From: Caenorhabditis remanei | Lineage: Eukaryota > Nematoda > Chromadorea > Rhabditida > Rhabditidae | Assembly: GCF_010183535.1 (NCBI RefSeq) | Contig: NC_071333.1 | Coordinates: 18,226,587 to 18,290,586 of the forward strand | Length of the DNA: 64,000 bases | Direction of reading: 5' to 3' | Shown: piece by piece, positions 21,333 to 33,900 of the stretch | Numbering within the stretch: the first letter of the stretch is position 1 | How the letters are laid out: the number at the start of each line of letters is the position of its first letter | Translations under genes and position numbers: made by a program | Notes under the pieces: generated by a model | Database searches by the model: none | Seen by the model: only the letters and a program-made list of their open reading frames with translations | What the model was told of the DNA's origin: nothing

Positions 21333-22999
21333 TTACTCCTCAACAATATCTTGAGAGTTATAAGCACTTGGTCCAAGGAACAACACTAGGAACACCTTGC
21401 AATCGGTCTCCAGGACATCCTTGAAACGGAGCAAGTCATCAAATAACATCTCGGGAATGTCCTCCTTGGGTATCTCACGTTTCTTCAACTCCTCTTCAGT
21501 GATAAACCGAAGGTGACCAATCTCATCCTGTAGAATGTCCAACAGAACCAAAGGACCATATGTAGGCTCGAAATCACTGAATAGCTTCATGGTTTCCTCC
21601 AAGTGTTTTGGTGATAGTGATGGTTCAGCAATTTTAGCTGATAGATAGGTCAAGTAGGCAAGGACTTGTGGGGAGCAAGCTGGTGGCTTCTGAAACTTGG
21701 CGCTCAAGCTTGGAAGGTGAGCGAGGTGCAGCAGTGTGGCTTTGTTGATAAGAGCTTTGGCCAAAGCGAGTGCTTCAATAGACACATTCCTGGTGCTGAA
21801 TCCTTCAGTTATAATATCTGGAACCTTCGTTGGGAAATGCTCCTTGAGAATAGAGGCGACTTCATATTTCTCAAATCTATCCATGTAGACGGCCATGTCA
21901 CTCTCCCGATCTCTCTGATTGTTCCATTCGATGGCCGCTTTGACCATTTCTGGGTCGAGTTCCTCCTCTGGCTCCTCTTCTTCTGTAATTTCCATGTTAT
22001 CTACACTTTGATCCTTCACACTTGGATCCTTTTTCTCATTACTAAGAGCGATTGTGGATTTGGCAGGGGTGTTCTCTGAAATTTGCATTATTTGTTGAGA
22101 ATGACACCTTTAAAAAGGAATTCTTCGGAGATGGGGCTTTCAAACTATCGATAAACTTGGCTATAGGTATTCTCGACTACGGGGAGTCCGTTTTTGCTAT
22201 TAAAACAGGCTGAATGTCCCTCCGAGCCAAATAATGAGGTCTCAAACTTCTGATATGGCTAGGCTTTTTTATATGGAATTTTAAATCGGTACCACGCGGT
22301 TTCTTTTGTGTTCTCCAGTGGTTCACCTGTGCTCGTTTATTGAATGCATGAGAAAATCTTTGCGTACGGTATTAGCAGATTTGGAGTTCCGTGTGAAAAA
22401 CTATATGAAAAGTTTGAGAGCGCATAACTCGACTCGCAGAGACATTTAGTCGGCTTTGATGGCAGGAACGGACTCCCCGTTGTTGAAACTACCTATGACG
22501 AAATTTTTACATTGTTTGAAATCCGCGACTCCAAAAATTTCATTCATTCGTAGGTATAACTCACTCTTTTTCTTGTTTCTTGACGTTGAAGTAGCCTTTG
22601 ATGCAGTAGATGGTCCGTCCGAAGATGTCGCCCTTGAAGATGGCACCTTTGAAACTTTGGCCGCTGCCTTCGACGAGATTTTGGATGGTGCAGTAGTAGA
22701 AATATCACGAGACTAAAACAAAAATCAATTTCTTCATTTTTCATTTTTGATGAGTGCCTATTCAACATACCTTGCTATTTCTGAGTCGTCCTTTCCAGCT
22801 GTGTGAGTTGCTTGGTCCTGCTTGTTCATCCATTTCTATCTCTTGATCACTGTTCTCATGGGTGTTCATACGAGCCGTCTGAAATTTTACAGTAGATTAT
22901 TTAAACCCTCAACTCCGTTCCTACCTTTCTTGCCACCTCCAATCTAGTATCAGTCTCCGTATCTTGTGTCTCGCCTGGTCCAATCCCACGCTTACTCAT
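21333..22999 (-). CDS. Acidic protein with C-terminal helical region, probable divergent member of the same tandem family
   Basis: Exons 22925-22999, 22771-22878, 22565-22712 and 21333-22075 join in frame into about 357 residues. The ATG lies 19 nt after a GATTTTCAG acceptor. The N-terminal 110 residues are Ser/Thr/Lys-rich, followed by an acidic tract (EEEEPEEE). The last exon starts in phase 1, as do the domain exons of the two genes downstream. A segment with LAYLTYLSAK, then HLEETMKLFSDF, then LVLLDIL lines up by eye with NLVYMVDVK, then HLERALCMLRKF, then AENIILKEL of those genes. I take it as a diverged paralog, with moderate confidence. Intron 3 (22076-22564) is nearly filled by a foldback element. 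A GC-rich block with a GTGAGT donor near 24706 might be a distant 5' UTR exon. Confidence 0.72.
22115..22545. mobile_element. Foldback MITE, family 1 (intronic copy)
   Basis: The left end AAGGAATTCTTCGGAGATGG and the right end, whose complement reads GAAATTTTTGGAGTCGCGG, are the diverged inverted termini of a family with further copies at 28408-28836 and 60853-61289 and a half copy at 46243. All share CTTTCAAAC followed by CTATAAACTTGG-like text and an internal AAAACCGGCTGAATGTC block. There is no coding capacity. Confidence 0.8.
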
Positions 23000-25924
23000 A
23001 ACAGCAGCTATGATGCCCTGAAAATCAATGAAATAGTGAGGGAGATTCCAGAAGGGAAAACAGAAAATAGGAAGGAAAAGAGAAAGGGCGAGGCGAGAAA
23101 TGGTTAGACTATCTGGGAAAAAATGAAAATAAAGGGAGAGGGAAACGAAGAATGGGAAAACAGTGTTTATGATATGGGGAACGTGTGAAAATGTGGTGAA
23201 GGGGGGGGGATTTTTGGGAAAGGAAAAAACGAAATATTTGAAGTCAGTCGCTGGAATCAGTGAGATATCAGTTGTAAGAGGATTATGTGTTGGTTAAGAA
23301 GAAATCACATTTGTTATTAGTGCTTGAAAAGTTAGTAACAATGCAAAAAGTAACCCAGTTCAAGAAAAGTTATAAATTCAATTTGTTTGGAGTCTTATTC
23401 TTTATCTTATGTGGAAGATTTCACTACGTCGAACAAAAACTCTCTTAGAATGACAATCAAGTCTTTTCTTGCTAGATTATATTAAAATTGAAGCCAATTT
23501 AATGCTAGTCGCAAAAAAAGAAGTGACTCGAGAATAATTCCACATTTAATCTTTCCTAAAAAGATCACAAAAGTGAAAGCGTCGGAGGCACCAGACGAAC
23601 AGAGTGAGAGAGGGCACGGAGGTGATGCCGTCATGAAGTCCTTTGCTTGAACAGCACCCTAGAGAAGCCAGACATTGCGGGCTGCATTTTTTGTGTCAAA
23701 TTGATAAAATTGGCAACTGAACTCGAAAAATAAAGCCTATAGAAAATGTGAAACGTGTGAGTGTGAAGAACGATGTATCTTATCGATTAATGTTAGAAAA
23801 AGAGATAACAATAGGCACAAACAATAGGCACCAAAATGGCCTACATATAATTTTTTTATCAGATTTAGAAGGTAACAGCTTCACAGCAGAACCGAAGCAA
23901 CACAAATCAGTAAATTTTGAATAATTTCGATTTTTCATAATCCAAAGTTACAAATAGACAAGAACAACAGTTTGACTATACTAAACAAACCTTGCTTCGT
24001 CTATCCCGAGACAGCCCACATCCCATATCCTGTCGTGTAGGTAGCTAGAATAGCAGACAGAGCTATAATCAAGTTAGCCCGAAGAAGAATGTGGTCTCCA
24101 TGGTATCTTTTGACTACACACATTCACATCAGAGGTGGAAAAGAAATCAGAGTAGACCAGTTTCACTTTCAACGAAGACAGGGCAAGAAGAAAAAAGTTA
24201 GAATGCATGAACTGATGCTCATATGGGGAAGACAAGAGTCCGGGCGCTGCACCTTATTGATTCGAGGCGGAAAAAAGGAAGCTGAGAAGGGATTAGCTTA
24301 GGACTCCTCGGCGAGATCGATTTTCATAGTTGCTGAGGTTGTAGAAAAACGGAAGAAGGATATGTTGAATGTTCATTCAGAGCTCTTCGTGTTCAGTTGA
24401 TTGGATTATAAGAGTTTAGTGTGGGAGTACGTCCGAGAACCGATATTCATTAATAAGTGTTAAATTGTAGAGACCATAAAGACGACGTTATCAGACTTGC
24501 GACAGGCCGGGCCGAGTCGATTTGACATTTTTCTAATTTTAAACTATGTTTTCAACAATCGATAAAAACTCAAGCGTATATGGGATTTTTGACTAGTTTT
24601 GACAAAATTTTCAAAAAATTGTGCACATTTTTGACTCCAGGCCAGGCCGAGATTTCACAAGTCTGGACTTCATTACGAATATGAGGAAGACCAAATACAA
24701 AAACTCACGGATACGACGCAGAAACAAATGAGAACAATTCGCAGGTTGTTCGAGCTCGAGTGCGCACGAAAGGATTATCTCGCAAGAGCCCCCGTTGCCT
24801 AGGAGAGGTAGATGAGTGGAGCGGAGGGTATCTGCCAGAGCGACACAAGAGAATTGCTACCTTAGGCGAGGAACACACGGCGCTCTATCGATTTCGAAAA
24901 CGAATGACGTTGTCAACGGAAATTTGCTGCTTTCCGTTGTCTGCCTTGAGGCGGTACATCAGCGATACCATCAGTTTTTTTTTCAATTGGATATTTGGTA
25001 AATGAGGAAAGGCGAGGCGACGTTTGAATTACGGAAGGGAGTAGTTGAAAAAACTACTTATTCTTACAATTTCAGCCAATTTAAAACCACTTCGAAAGAC
25101 AGTGAGACGACACATTCCATTCTATCTAACGAACCTTATCTGGGCATGGGCCAAAGTTCATATTTTGAATACAGTCCGAGAAGTAACTATCAGTTAATGA
25201 ACACTTTGTGCAGGGGGTGTGTCACCATGAAATCAGTCAAGAAGAGGAACACACATCACGATGAGAGAGTGAAAAGAAGTCAGAGACATAAACCGGTGAT
25301 GACCGGAATGATACAATGACAACATTAGGGGCAAAATGATATCTATGAAATGGAGAGAGTGGTCTGAAATTGGAACTGAAAAGGAAATTGAGAAGGAATG
25401 GGCGTCCGATTGGTTCTCTCTTTTTCGACATTTTTTTGAATGAAAACTGAAAAGGAAGCAGGGGACGTGAGAATACTAAATTTCTACAAAGAAGTAAAGC
25501 TAACAATGCTAATCAGTCAAGCACTGAGTTCTCTTCCAAATTGATATTTCAAGATGAGAGCATAGAAAATTTATTGTCGAATGTTTCACACCAAAAATCT
25601 GAACTTCCTTTTTCTCTCCACCTAGGTCGAGCCTTCACAATCGATTTGCAGCCTCTCAATCGATTTTCTAGATACCCGCGTATCAATCGTTTGATTTTAT
25701 GTACGCCTCGTCGGTGGAAAGTACAACAATCACGTCGTTATCATCTCACTCGCCTCCATCGCAGTCATTACTCTGATATCTTTCGAGAAAAACCCTTCTT
25801 CAACGCCACTTTTGTATGTTTGCAGAGTAGTGTCTCTGTAGCTGATAGAGAAAGAATGAACCTTTCGATTCGATTACTGCATTTGCACGTCTGATCCTCT
25901 AAATTTTTAATTCATCTTCCAGAA
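23000..25924. other. Intergenic DNA
   Basis: No gene is supported. It holds a run of nine G at 23201-23209, a GGGCC-family foldback at 24492-24665, and a GC-richer block at 24740-24960. On the minus strand that block ends in a GTGAGT donor near 24706 and could be a 5' UTR exon of the 22999 gene. 25237-25510 and 25541-25900 look like the promoter side of the H-protein gene. The many small frames here are not conserved-looking. Confidence 0.5.
24492..24665. repeat. GGGCC-family foldback element
   Basis: It starts CAGACTTGCGACAGGCCGGG and ends with text whose complement is CCAGACTTGTGAAATCTCGG. Related copies with CTTGTCA ends and GC-rich CGGGCCGGGCC cores are at 38337-38606, 41818-41885 and 48834-49084. 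Confidence 0.7.
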
Positions 25925-26651
25925 ATGAGCTTCCTCAACCGTCTGATTCCAGCTGCCACCGCTAGAACTGCAGTTCGATTTGCTTCCTCCGGACGGTACT
26001 ACACCAAGAAACACGAATGGATCACAGTCGACAAGTCTGTCGGAACAGTTGGAATCACCGATTTTGCTACGGTAAGTAAACAAAGCACGGTATAGTTTGT
26101 AATAGTTGTCTTCAGGAGCAACTGGGAGATGTTGTCTTCATTGAGCTTCCGGAAGCAGGAGCTGAGATCGAAAAGGGAGAGTCAACAGGAGCTGTGGAGA
26201 GTGTGAAGGTAAGTTTCTAGTGAATTCTAAACTAATTTAGCAGAGTGGTTAGACTGGTAAATAGAGTAAAGACAGTCTTCGCTAGCAATTTCTAGAGATT
26301 CTACGCCATCAGAATAAAAAAAAAAAGATTTCTATCACCCTGAGACGCTATCTTTTTTTTTGAATTACGTCTTGCAAAAAAGATATATCAATTTTCGCCA
26401 TTTCTTCGAAGACTCGTTCTTTTTTAACCCTAATCTTTCTTTAGGCCGCATCGGACATCTATGCACCAGTCAGTGGCAAAGTGCTCGAGAAGAATACGAA
26501 GCTGGAAAATGAGCCAGGAATTATCAACAAGAGTCCATTGGAGAAGGGATGGCTGTACAAAGTCGAGCTTAAGAGTGTCGATCAATTGAAGGAGCTTCTG
26601 AGCGAGGAGCAGTACAACACGTTCAAGGAGGAGGAAGAGGCAGCGCATTAA
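25925..26651 (+). CDS. gcsh: Glycine cleavage system H protein (lipoyl carrier), mitochondrial
   Basis: Exons 25925-26071, 26116-26208 and 26445-26651 give 148 residues, a normal length for a eukaryotic H protein precursor. The N-terminal 22 or so residues are rich in Arg, Ala and Ser without acidic residues, as in a mitochondrial presequence. The mature part begins with the characteristic YTKKHEW and contains [15 protein letters not shown]. The motif [15 protein letters not shown] carries the lysine (about K80) that receives lipoate; the exon 2/3 junction falls directly after this codon. The protein shuttles the aminomethyl intermediate between the P, T and L proteins in glycine breakdown. 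The ATG follows a CTTCCAG acceptor by two bases, so the mRNA is probably trans-spliced. An H protein gene is also X-linked in C. elegans, as I recall. Confidence 0.95.
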
Positions 26652-27453
26652 TCTAATTTATCGATTTCTGTCTTTATTGTTCGTTTTCCTCTCGCGATGG
26701 CAGATTCCTTTTGTAACGGCTGATATAAAGTTTTAGTTCTCAAATTGTTCTCTTATCAGGTACACTGTCTGACAGTGTACCCATTATGAACTGAGGGAGA
26801 TGAACATTTAGTCGACCAACGGATGATAAGATACGGAATACGACGGAACTAAGGGAAAATCTTCTTTCAGATTTTTTGTAGTCGGAATCAATGAATCGAT
26901 CGGCAATTCACTGTTACTTGCTGGAAAAATTGAAAACTCACCATTAACTTTGACTCAGAGCGTTTCCTCCAAAATATTACTTTTTTCTTGAGAATATTAA
27001 AATATCCGGAAAGTTGACTGGGATTTCTACTCAAAATTCTATTTAAAATAGAATTTTGGCTTGAAATCACAAGGATTTTGGGATAAATATGTGGAATTGG
27101 CTAAACAGTGCAATACATCTGTTGATTGTCTGCATACACACATACACGCAAATGTACCAATGCATCGTAAACGACGAGCAAAATGCTGGTCTCGCAACGA
27201 CACCGTCGTCAGCTCCGGCTTCTTGTTTGAGTCACAGAAGCTGAACGAATTCAATTCAGGTGGAAAAAAACAGAAAAGGAAAATATCAATTTTCTGTAAT
27301 ACATAGTTTATCTGTTGTTATAAAATTCTATGACTTTTTGAAGCTGCAAATAAATATTTTAGAAAATCCAAGCTTTTAGATTTTTTCATGTACTCTTGCT
27401 CGTATTATTTATTCATTGTTCTAGCTTCAGGAATCATTGAAACTTAATTTCAG

Positions 27454-29299
27454 ATGGAAATTGACGCAACGTGGAAAGGACTGCCTGACAAGTTCAAGGA
27501 GAGTGTCGTTAAGGTGTTGGATTTCAAATCGAGGTAAGCGGTTTTTAGTCGAGACTCTAAAACGGGCAAAAAAAAGTTTTTCTGGTTTTTGCTTTCTCAT
27601 GAATTTTATCATCTCAATCTGTTTTTATAGACAAACCCCATGATTTCGCAATTTCAATTAATATATCATTAAATAAATTGCATTTTCCAGATGTGCACTC
27701 AAAAAATGCTCCGTTGCAGACTACACCATGGTAGACTTGGTGCCGATCAACACAAGACGGTTGGCTTTGACGGTGTACCAACGTTCAATTGTCTTCTTTA
27801 TCGGCCCCGAAAAAATAGAGTATTTCCACGTCCATCCACAAGACACCCGGCCGATGATAATCGAATACACCGCAAAACTAGGAGATGGTCCGATAAAGAA
27901 AGTTTTCCCTGGAATCGTGAGCGCTGATTTGGATTATGCGGTTCGAGATTTTGCTCAGGCTATCCAACACGTCGACGCTTCATTTGACAAAGTTGATTTC
28001 CAATTTGCAGAAGGGATTAATCCAGAGAGAGCTGAACTCTTGAGCCGGAAGCTTGTGGGGCAATTGAATAGAATGAAGCCAGAGTGGACGCTCAAAGCCC
28101 ACTGTTTCTACACCAATTTTGTGATTTCCGGACAGACAATGCTCTACTTAATAAGCAAATTGGATCCACATTATTTGCAGCATCTCAGAATCAAGCATAT
28201 CACATTGAATCAAAACCAAGTCAGGGAATTGACAAATATGTCACAATGGAACAACGCGCAGTCCTTGTATGTCGAAGAGAAAACTGAAATTCCAGTGAGA
28301 TGCTTCTCCCACGTGGAAACGTTCTGGACTAAAACCGATTTTAGGTTACCGCTTGAGGCATGGAATGTTATTCAGGTGAGTGAAATTGTCTCCCGGCTAT
28401 TTTGACTGACAAGGGAAATTTTTGGAGATGCGGCTTTCAAACAATCTATAAACTTGGTCATAGGTATTTTCGACTACCTGAAATCCATTTCTGCCATTAA
28501 AACCGGCTGAATGTCTTGGCGAGCTAAGTTATGAGCTCTCAAACTTTTCACATGGTTATGCTATTGCACATGGAATTCCAAATCGGCAAATAGTATACGC
28601 AAAGTTTTTTTTTGTTGTTTTTAATGTACCAGCACAAGCGCACCCGCGGAAGAACACATATGGAATCGCGCGTTGGCGTATATGCGGCCGATTTTCAATT
28701 CCATGTAAAAACCAATCGAAAAGTTTGAGAGCTCAAAACTCAGCTCGCAGAGACATCAGGCCGGTTTTGACGGCGTAAATGGACCCCGCGTAGTCGAAAG
28801 TACCAAAAGTCGCATCTCTAAAGACTTCCCTTGTAAGATTTTCTCATAGGGATTACTTATCAATAAACATAAATCGATTTTCAAATATAAATTGATCTAT
28901 TTTCAGAATTACATCGCCAGAAACCCTCCACATGGTTCATACTTCTATGTTGAATCAGATGCACCTATCAATTACGCGAGAATTCTCGATGCTGGTCATG
29001 TCCAAATTGCTATTAATATCATTCGGACACCCTGGTAGGTTTCAATATTATTTAGACTGAGAATTTTCCCAAGATTCCCGATTACTTGAAATTCAAAAAA
29101 ATGCAATTCAATTTTCAGGCAGGATTCCCTCATCCAACACAGCCAAGCTTTCAATCTAGCAACCAGAAATAATGTGCTTCTAGTATTGTTTATGGAACAT
29201 GCGATCACTGGAAGGGTTTGCAGAACGGATTCATATGTTGATGACAGTATGAAATTCTACACTGGCTATACCTTCGAACCGACTCTTGCCAATCGATAA
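27454..29299 (+). CDS. F-box protein with DUF38/FTH domain (FBXA class)
   Basis: Exons 27454-27533, 27691-28375, 28907-29034 and 29119-29299 join into about 357 residues. Residues 6-35 read W-LP-FKESVVKVLDFKSRCALKKCS, the short N-terminal F-box typical of the expanded nematode FBXA group. The remaining 300 residues match the DUF38/FTH pattern: a beta-rich middle (LALTVYQRSIVFF) followed by leucine-repeat-like text (LDPHYLQHLRIKHITLN). Such proteins are thought to recruit substrates to SKP1/cullin ubiquitin ligases, with the FTH part binding the target. An AATAAA signal lies at 29310-29315. Intron 2 contains a family-1 foldback element. The family evolves quickly, so no one-to-one ortholog is proposed. 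Confidence 0.88.
28408..28836. mobile_element. Foldback MITE, family 1 (intronic copy)
   Basis: It begins CTGACAAGGGAAATTTTTGG and ends with the complement of CTTACAAGGGAAGTCTTTAG, and occupies most of the 531-nt intron 2 of the F-box gene. The internal text matches the copies at 22115 and 60853. Confidence 0.85.
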
Positions 29300-32082
29300 C
29301 TGTTTAATTAATAAATTATTTTTCATATAAGAAGTAAACAAACTTATTTTTGTTCCTTGTTGTTCTACCATTGTTTTTTGTTGTTGTCTGGACAGTTTTG
29401 CTGAAAAAAAAACTGGGAGGAGCGCTCTGTCTGAAAGCTTGTGTGAAGAGGAGTCTCAAAATAAATTTTTCGCAATTTTCAATGTCTAGGAATGTCTAAA
29501 AATGTTGTGTTGGTGTTTCCCTCTTTAGAAAAGTAAGTTCTCTGAATAGTTGCCCTTAAAAATGTTAGAGTCAGTTTCGCAATATTGCGCTGGTTGGAGA
29601 AAACTTTGGTTATTAAAAAAGCAGCGGTGTGCCAAAATATGAAATGTTGCGATTTATTTCTATAGCCAATGAATATAATATCCCTGCTTTTCAACGGAAT
29701 GAGCATTGAGCTTCAGCAAGTGCAGCATTTTGAAGAGAATACTGTAGTTATTCATTTTATTCATTTTCTTTTGCAACATTTTTGAATTACTGTAGCTTAG
29801 GAGACCAAGCATCACCGAATTTTTTTGCAAAGTTGCCATGGGCCGAGTCGGGGTTAGAAAATTAAAAAGTTTTGAACTAAATTTTGAACGAAACTTTGAA
29901 TTTTTGATTTTTTTTTCCCGAAAACGTAGAATGTTTGACTATACCTCAGAATTCAATAAAAGCTGGAAAAATTGGATTTTTAATTGTCAATTTTAATTTT
30001 CTGACATGTCTCGCTTTTTTATATCCTTCTTTCGAAAAGTTTCATACACCCAATAAAATAAGTTTTGTAATTTTTGACCTCCATGTCAAAACACTAAATT
30101 GTAACATCATGCCACCAACCGAACTTGAGTTGTTCGATCCTATCTCCTCCTCTTTACCATCCCGTTTCAATACATTACTACGTACCTCTCGTTTCTATCG
30201 GCGCCATAAATCTTTCAACTGTCTTGTCTTCTTGTTCCCCCTTCTATCTGAATGTTTCTCTATTTTTGCACCACCCGTCAGTCAGGAGTGGAAACCATTG
30301 AGGCAAGCATTTGTCATTATTTCCTGCCCTCCTCGTCTTTTCTTTTCACTGTTCATTCGATCAGTGTCGAAAAAAAATAATTGATAGCGCATTCGTCCCT
30401 CAACAACATTTCTCCCATCGGAGCGATGAGAGAAAAGTCTTCTTCCAAAAATCGACAGAAACCGTCGCGGAATTTCGAATCGTTCTGTGATAGATGGCTG
30501 TCCTAGATTGTGGAAAAAAGAAGATAGAGATTTTTTCGCTGCTGATTGTGCAAAATGACGGGGTGGTCTGGTCTATTTGAAAAGAGAAAAGATGTTAGGG
30601 AACTTTGTCAGCAAGACGGCGTGTCTTACTAGTCAGGCACTATTCAAATTTAGTCGGTTCCTTTATTTCATGGCCATCGTCCACACGAAAAGAGATCAAT
30701 CAGATTATCACCATGTAACAACAGTTGTGAATTGGTTACGCATAGCGCCGAAATGGACATAAAAAGGGTTGCCGACTGTCTAAGGCAACATCGGGCATTG
30801 TCATCATAAGGATTGAAAGGGTCGGACCGGTTTTGCATCATAAGAAGAGAAAACAGTGGCTATGAGACGGAAAATAAGTGGGAGGTGATGCCCTTTTGAG
30901 ATGTCTGGGGGTCTTTCGATTTGCAGAAACAGCAACAGACACAGACAATACACCGCGGTGGGGCGAAAGTTGAGAAGGTAAAGCGAGAAAGAGATAGGCG
31001 AGAGAAAAGTTGAAAAATGAATCAGGTTGAGATGGAAGAGGAGAAAAGAGGGGGGGGGGGGTGTCTGAAGGTTGACAGAAAATCACCTCCCGAGACTCGC
31101 ACTCACGCTTTTTTTCTACTTATGGCCGTAAAAGGGATCATTCTCTCCCGATGGTTACTCTCACTTCAAACTTGTATTTCTAACTTGCCGGCTGTTTCCG
31201 TAGCAAAACTTGGCAATCGTCCAGGTCTTTTCGCTTACCGTAGTGGCCAAAAACTTTTGAAATATTGATAGTTCATGAGAGTGATATCAATGAGTAAGGT
31301 ATCAGTGTCAGTGTTTTCACCTGTAAATTCGGAATAATTTCTTATTTTTTAACTGCAATGATAAATATGAGAAGAAAAGTGAAAATTTGGAAACTCTTCA
31401 TTTTTAGTACTCACCAAAATGTTGTATTATTTTCAAGATTTAGAATTAATGATATGTGGGTACAGTTTGACCACTACCTTTCTGGAAGTGCAGAGTTCAT
31501 TCTGCAAAATTTCAATTTAATGTGAGAATACCAAAATCTAGCTGTGATCTGTATATCAAGTTTAGTTGTGATCTGTGTCCAATCTAGTTGTGATTTGTTT
31601 AAATTTTAAAACTATTAAAAAACAGAATACATTTCAAATCATATAGTACCCAGATTCTCTAAACTCAATTTTCCTTTTCAAGTATCCTCTTTTCTTCGAA
31701 TGAAAAATTTCGATAGTCACTCCTAACCAACTTTCTCATGTTTGTTACTACCACTACCTAAATGGCTCCAATTTACTATAATATATTGCTGCGTAGTTAA
31801 TAAGCTGTATTTTTTGACGTCTGCTTTGTTTTTACTAAAAACTTTTTAGAGAAGATTCTAAAAATTATAAATCATCTTCTCAACGATGCTGCACTTTTTC
31901 GTAAGTTTCTTTGCAAATCGAAGCTAATTCGATGTGACACTGTTTAAGCCAGTCTAATCGCTGAAATTGATGTTGATTTGAGGTTATCAGATTTAGAAAC
32001 GTTCTTATGTTGGAGTGAGTACAGTTAGTCATTAGGTTTAGTGATTTGTAGCTAGGGCTTGGGGTAGGTGCTGTAAAACTAA

Positions 32083-32470
32083 CTAAGGAAGGTCATGAAG
32101 TCAGTTTGAAGTTACCGGACGTGACCTTTACCATCAGAAAGCTGAAAAACGCAGATTCCAAATGTATATTTAATTTTTGCCCTCTAGACCAGGTATTCGA
32201 GAAAAACAAAGTTAAAGTTTTGAAAAATGTCAGATTATTACCTTTCTGACACTTGAAGCAATGTTTGCAAATTTTTTTTGTTGAAATTTTCGAGTGTCAG
32301 AAAGGTAATAATTTCATATTTTTCAGAACTTTGACCTTGTTTTTCTCGGATACCAGACCTCGAGGGCAAAAACTGAATATATATTTGGAATCAGCGTTTT
32401 TCTCAGCTTTCAGCTTTAATTATATAGGTCACGTCCCACAACTCCAAATTGACTACATGACTTTCCCTAG
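32083..32470. mobile_element. Foldback MITE, family 2 (full copy)
   Basis: The left arm CTAAGGAAGGTCATGAAGTC and the complement of the right end, CTAGGGAAAGTCATGTAGTC, form long imperfect inverted arms of about 170 nt each. The family marks are GACGTGACC, CCCTCGAGG-like text and TATTCGAGAAAAAC. A second full copy is at 40700-41056 and a half at 33736. Confidence 0.85.
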
Positions 32471-33735
32471 TAAAATCTTATTTTTCTTATCATGTAACAA
32501 TGTACGTTTATTTTTGAAACAAGCCAGCTCTTCGAATATTTCAATTTTTCTTTTTACAGGAAATCTTCCTTCTGACCATTTCCTTTCGATATTTTTCTCT
32601 TTTCAGACATTGCTCCCTCTTCTCACCTCTCTCTTGATTATTTTTCTGTTTACTACCGTCCAGAACAAACGGTGCAATCTGTTCGCTTTTCAACTGTTTT
32701 CCTCATTTCTTTTCCGCTCTCCAACCATCCCTTCGCAACTACTTCCCTACTTTTTTCTTTCTCTCGCCCTCCTCCTTCTTCTTCTTCTACCTGCCACAAA
32801 AACAACGGACGGTTACTGAAGGGGGGGTCTCCCGTCTGGGGGTCTCGGTCTGTATTTGCATTTCACTACTCCCGTGTGTCGGTGGATGTGTGTGTGTGTG
32901 TATGCGTGTTGACCGAGAGAGGAAAAAACGGAGAAAAAAATCTGTCGTCGTTTTTCTCGGCGCTCTCCTGCTATCTGTGTTATCTATCGCGAAAATACGA
33001 AACTTTTCGAAATATTGCCACAAAAAGGGGGAGGAGAGAACTCTGACTTATGGAGGAGTGGTAACTGAAGAAGTTGGTAAATGATGATCATTTTAGGATT
33101 GGAAGCGGGGAGGTCACCATTAGATTCCGATGTGACGTGATGTTACAGACCTCTTCCTGTATCTTCCTGTAGCACCGTTAAAGTAAGCAAACATCATTTC
33201 CGACGATTGCGTTTGATATTCGCTTCCCTCTCTCCTTCCTGTACTCCGCCAACCGTTCATTTTGTCTCCTAGAATTTATATTGAAGGTGAATCGGTCAAA
33301 GTTCTTCCAGACCTCGACTAGGAAGTCAGGTGTCAGAAACTTGTTAAAGTGCAACATTAGTGCAAAATCGGTACGGTAAAATGGGGGGGGGGGATTGTTT
33401 GTCAATTTTCCACTCAACCGAACGCATTACTGGTTTTCGCTCTTTTTGTCAAATCAAGTCAACATCTTTTCTTTTTTTTCTAAGGTGAACATCGAGAACT
33501 CACAGTATTGTTTGTTTGTGTGGAATGTGACGCTGTTGTTTTAAGTTTTTCCTGCCAAAGTTGGAAAATTTAAAAATAGTGATGATAGGTACCTTCGCTT
33601 GATCAGATTTCAAATTCTTCCAAGCAGAAAATATTTGAGACGTCTAGCTAACAGATTTCTTATTATTTTCAATAAGTTTCCGCCTATTTGTGGTGTGCAT
33701 CTCCTTGATTCCTGACATCTTTCCTCCAGAACAAA

Positions 33736-33900
33736 CTAGGGAAGGCCTTCAAATGACCGTGGAGTTGTAGCACGTGACCTATATCATTGCAAAGCTGAAA
33801 TCACGCTGATTTCAAATATATATTCAGTTTATGCCCTCGAGGCCTAATATTCGAGAAAAACTAGGTCAACGTTTGAACCACTGACAGTATGAACCAGCGG
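33736..33900. mobile_element. Foldback MITE, family 2 (one arm only)
   Basis: CTAGGGAAGGCCTTCAAATG, then GTGACCTATATCATTG and TATTCGAGAAAAACTAGG, matches one arm of the full copies. The opposite arm is absent. Confidence 0.75.

Noticed and set aside
26230..26305. Text resembling a tRNA A-box (GCAGAGTGGTTAGACTGG) in the H-protein gene intron
   Set aside because: No B-box (GTTCRANNC) follows at the right distance and no cloverleaf can be drawn.
32253..32819. Plus-strand frame of 188 codons
   Set aside because: It runs through one arm of a foldback element and a T/C-rich tract; the product is low-complexity Phe/Ser/Leu.
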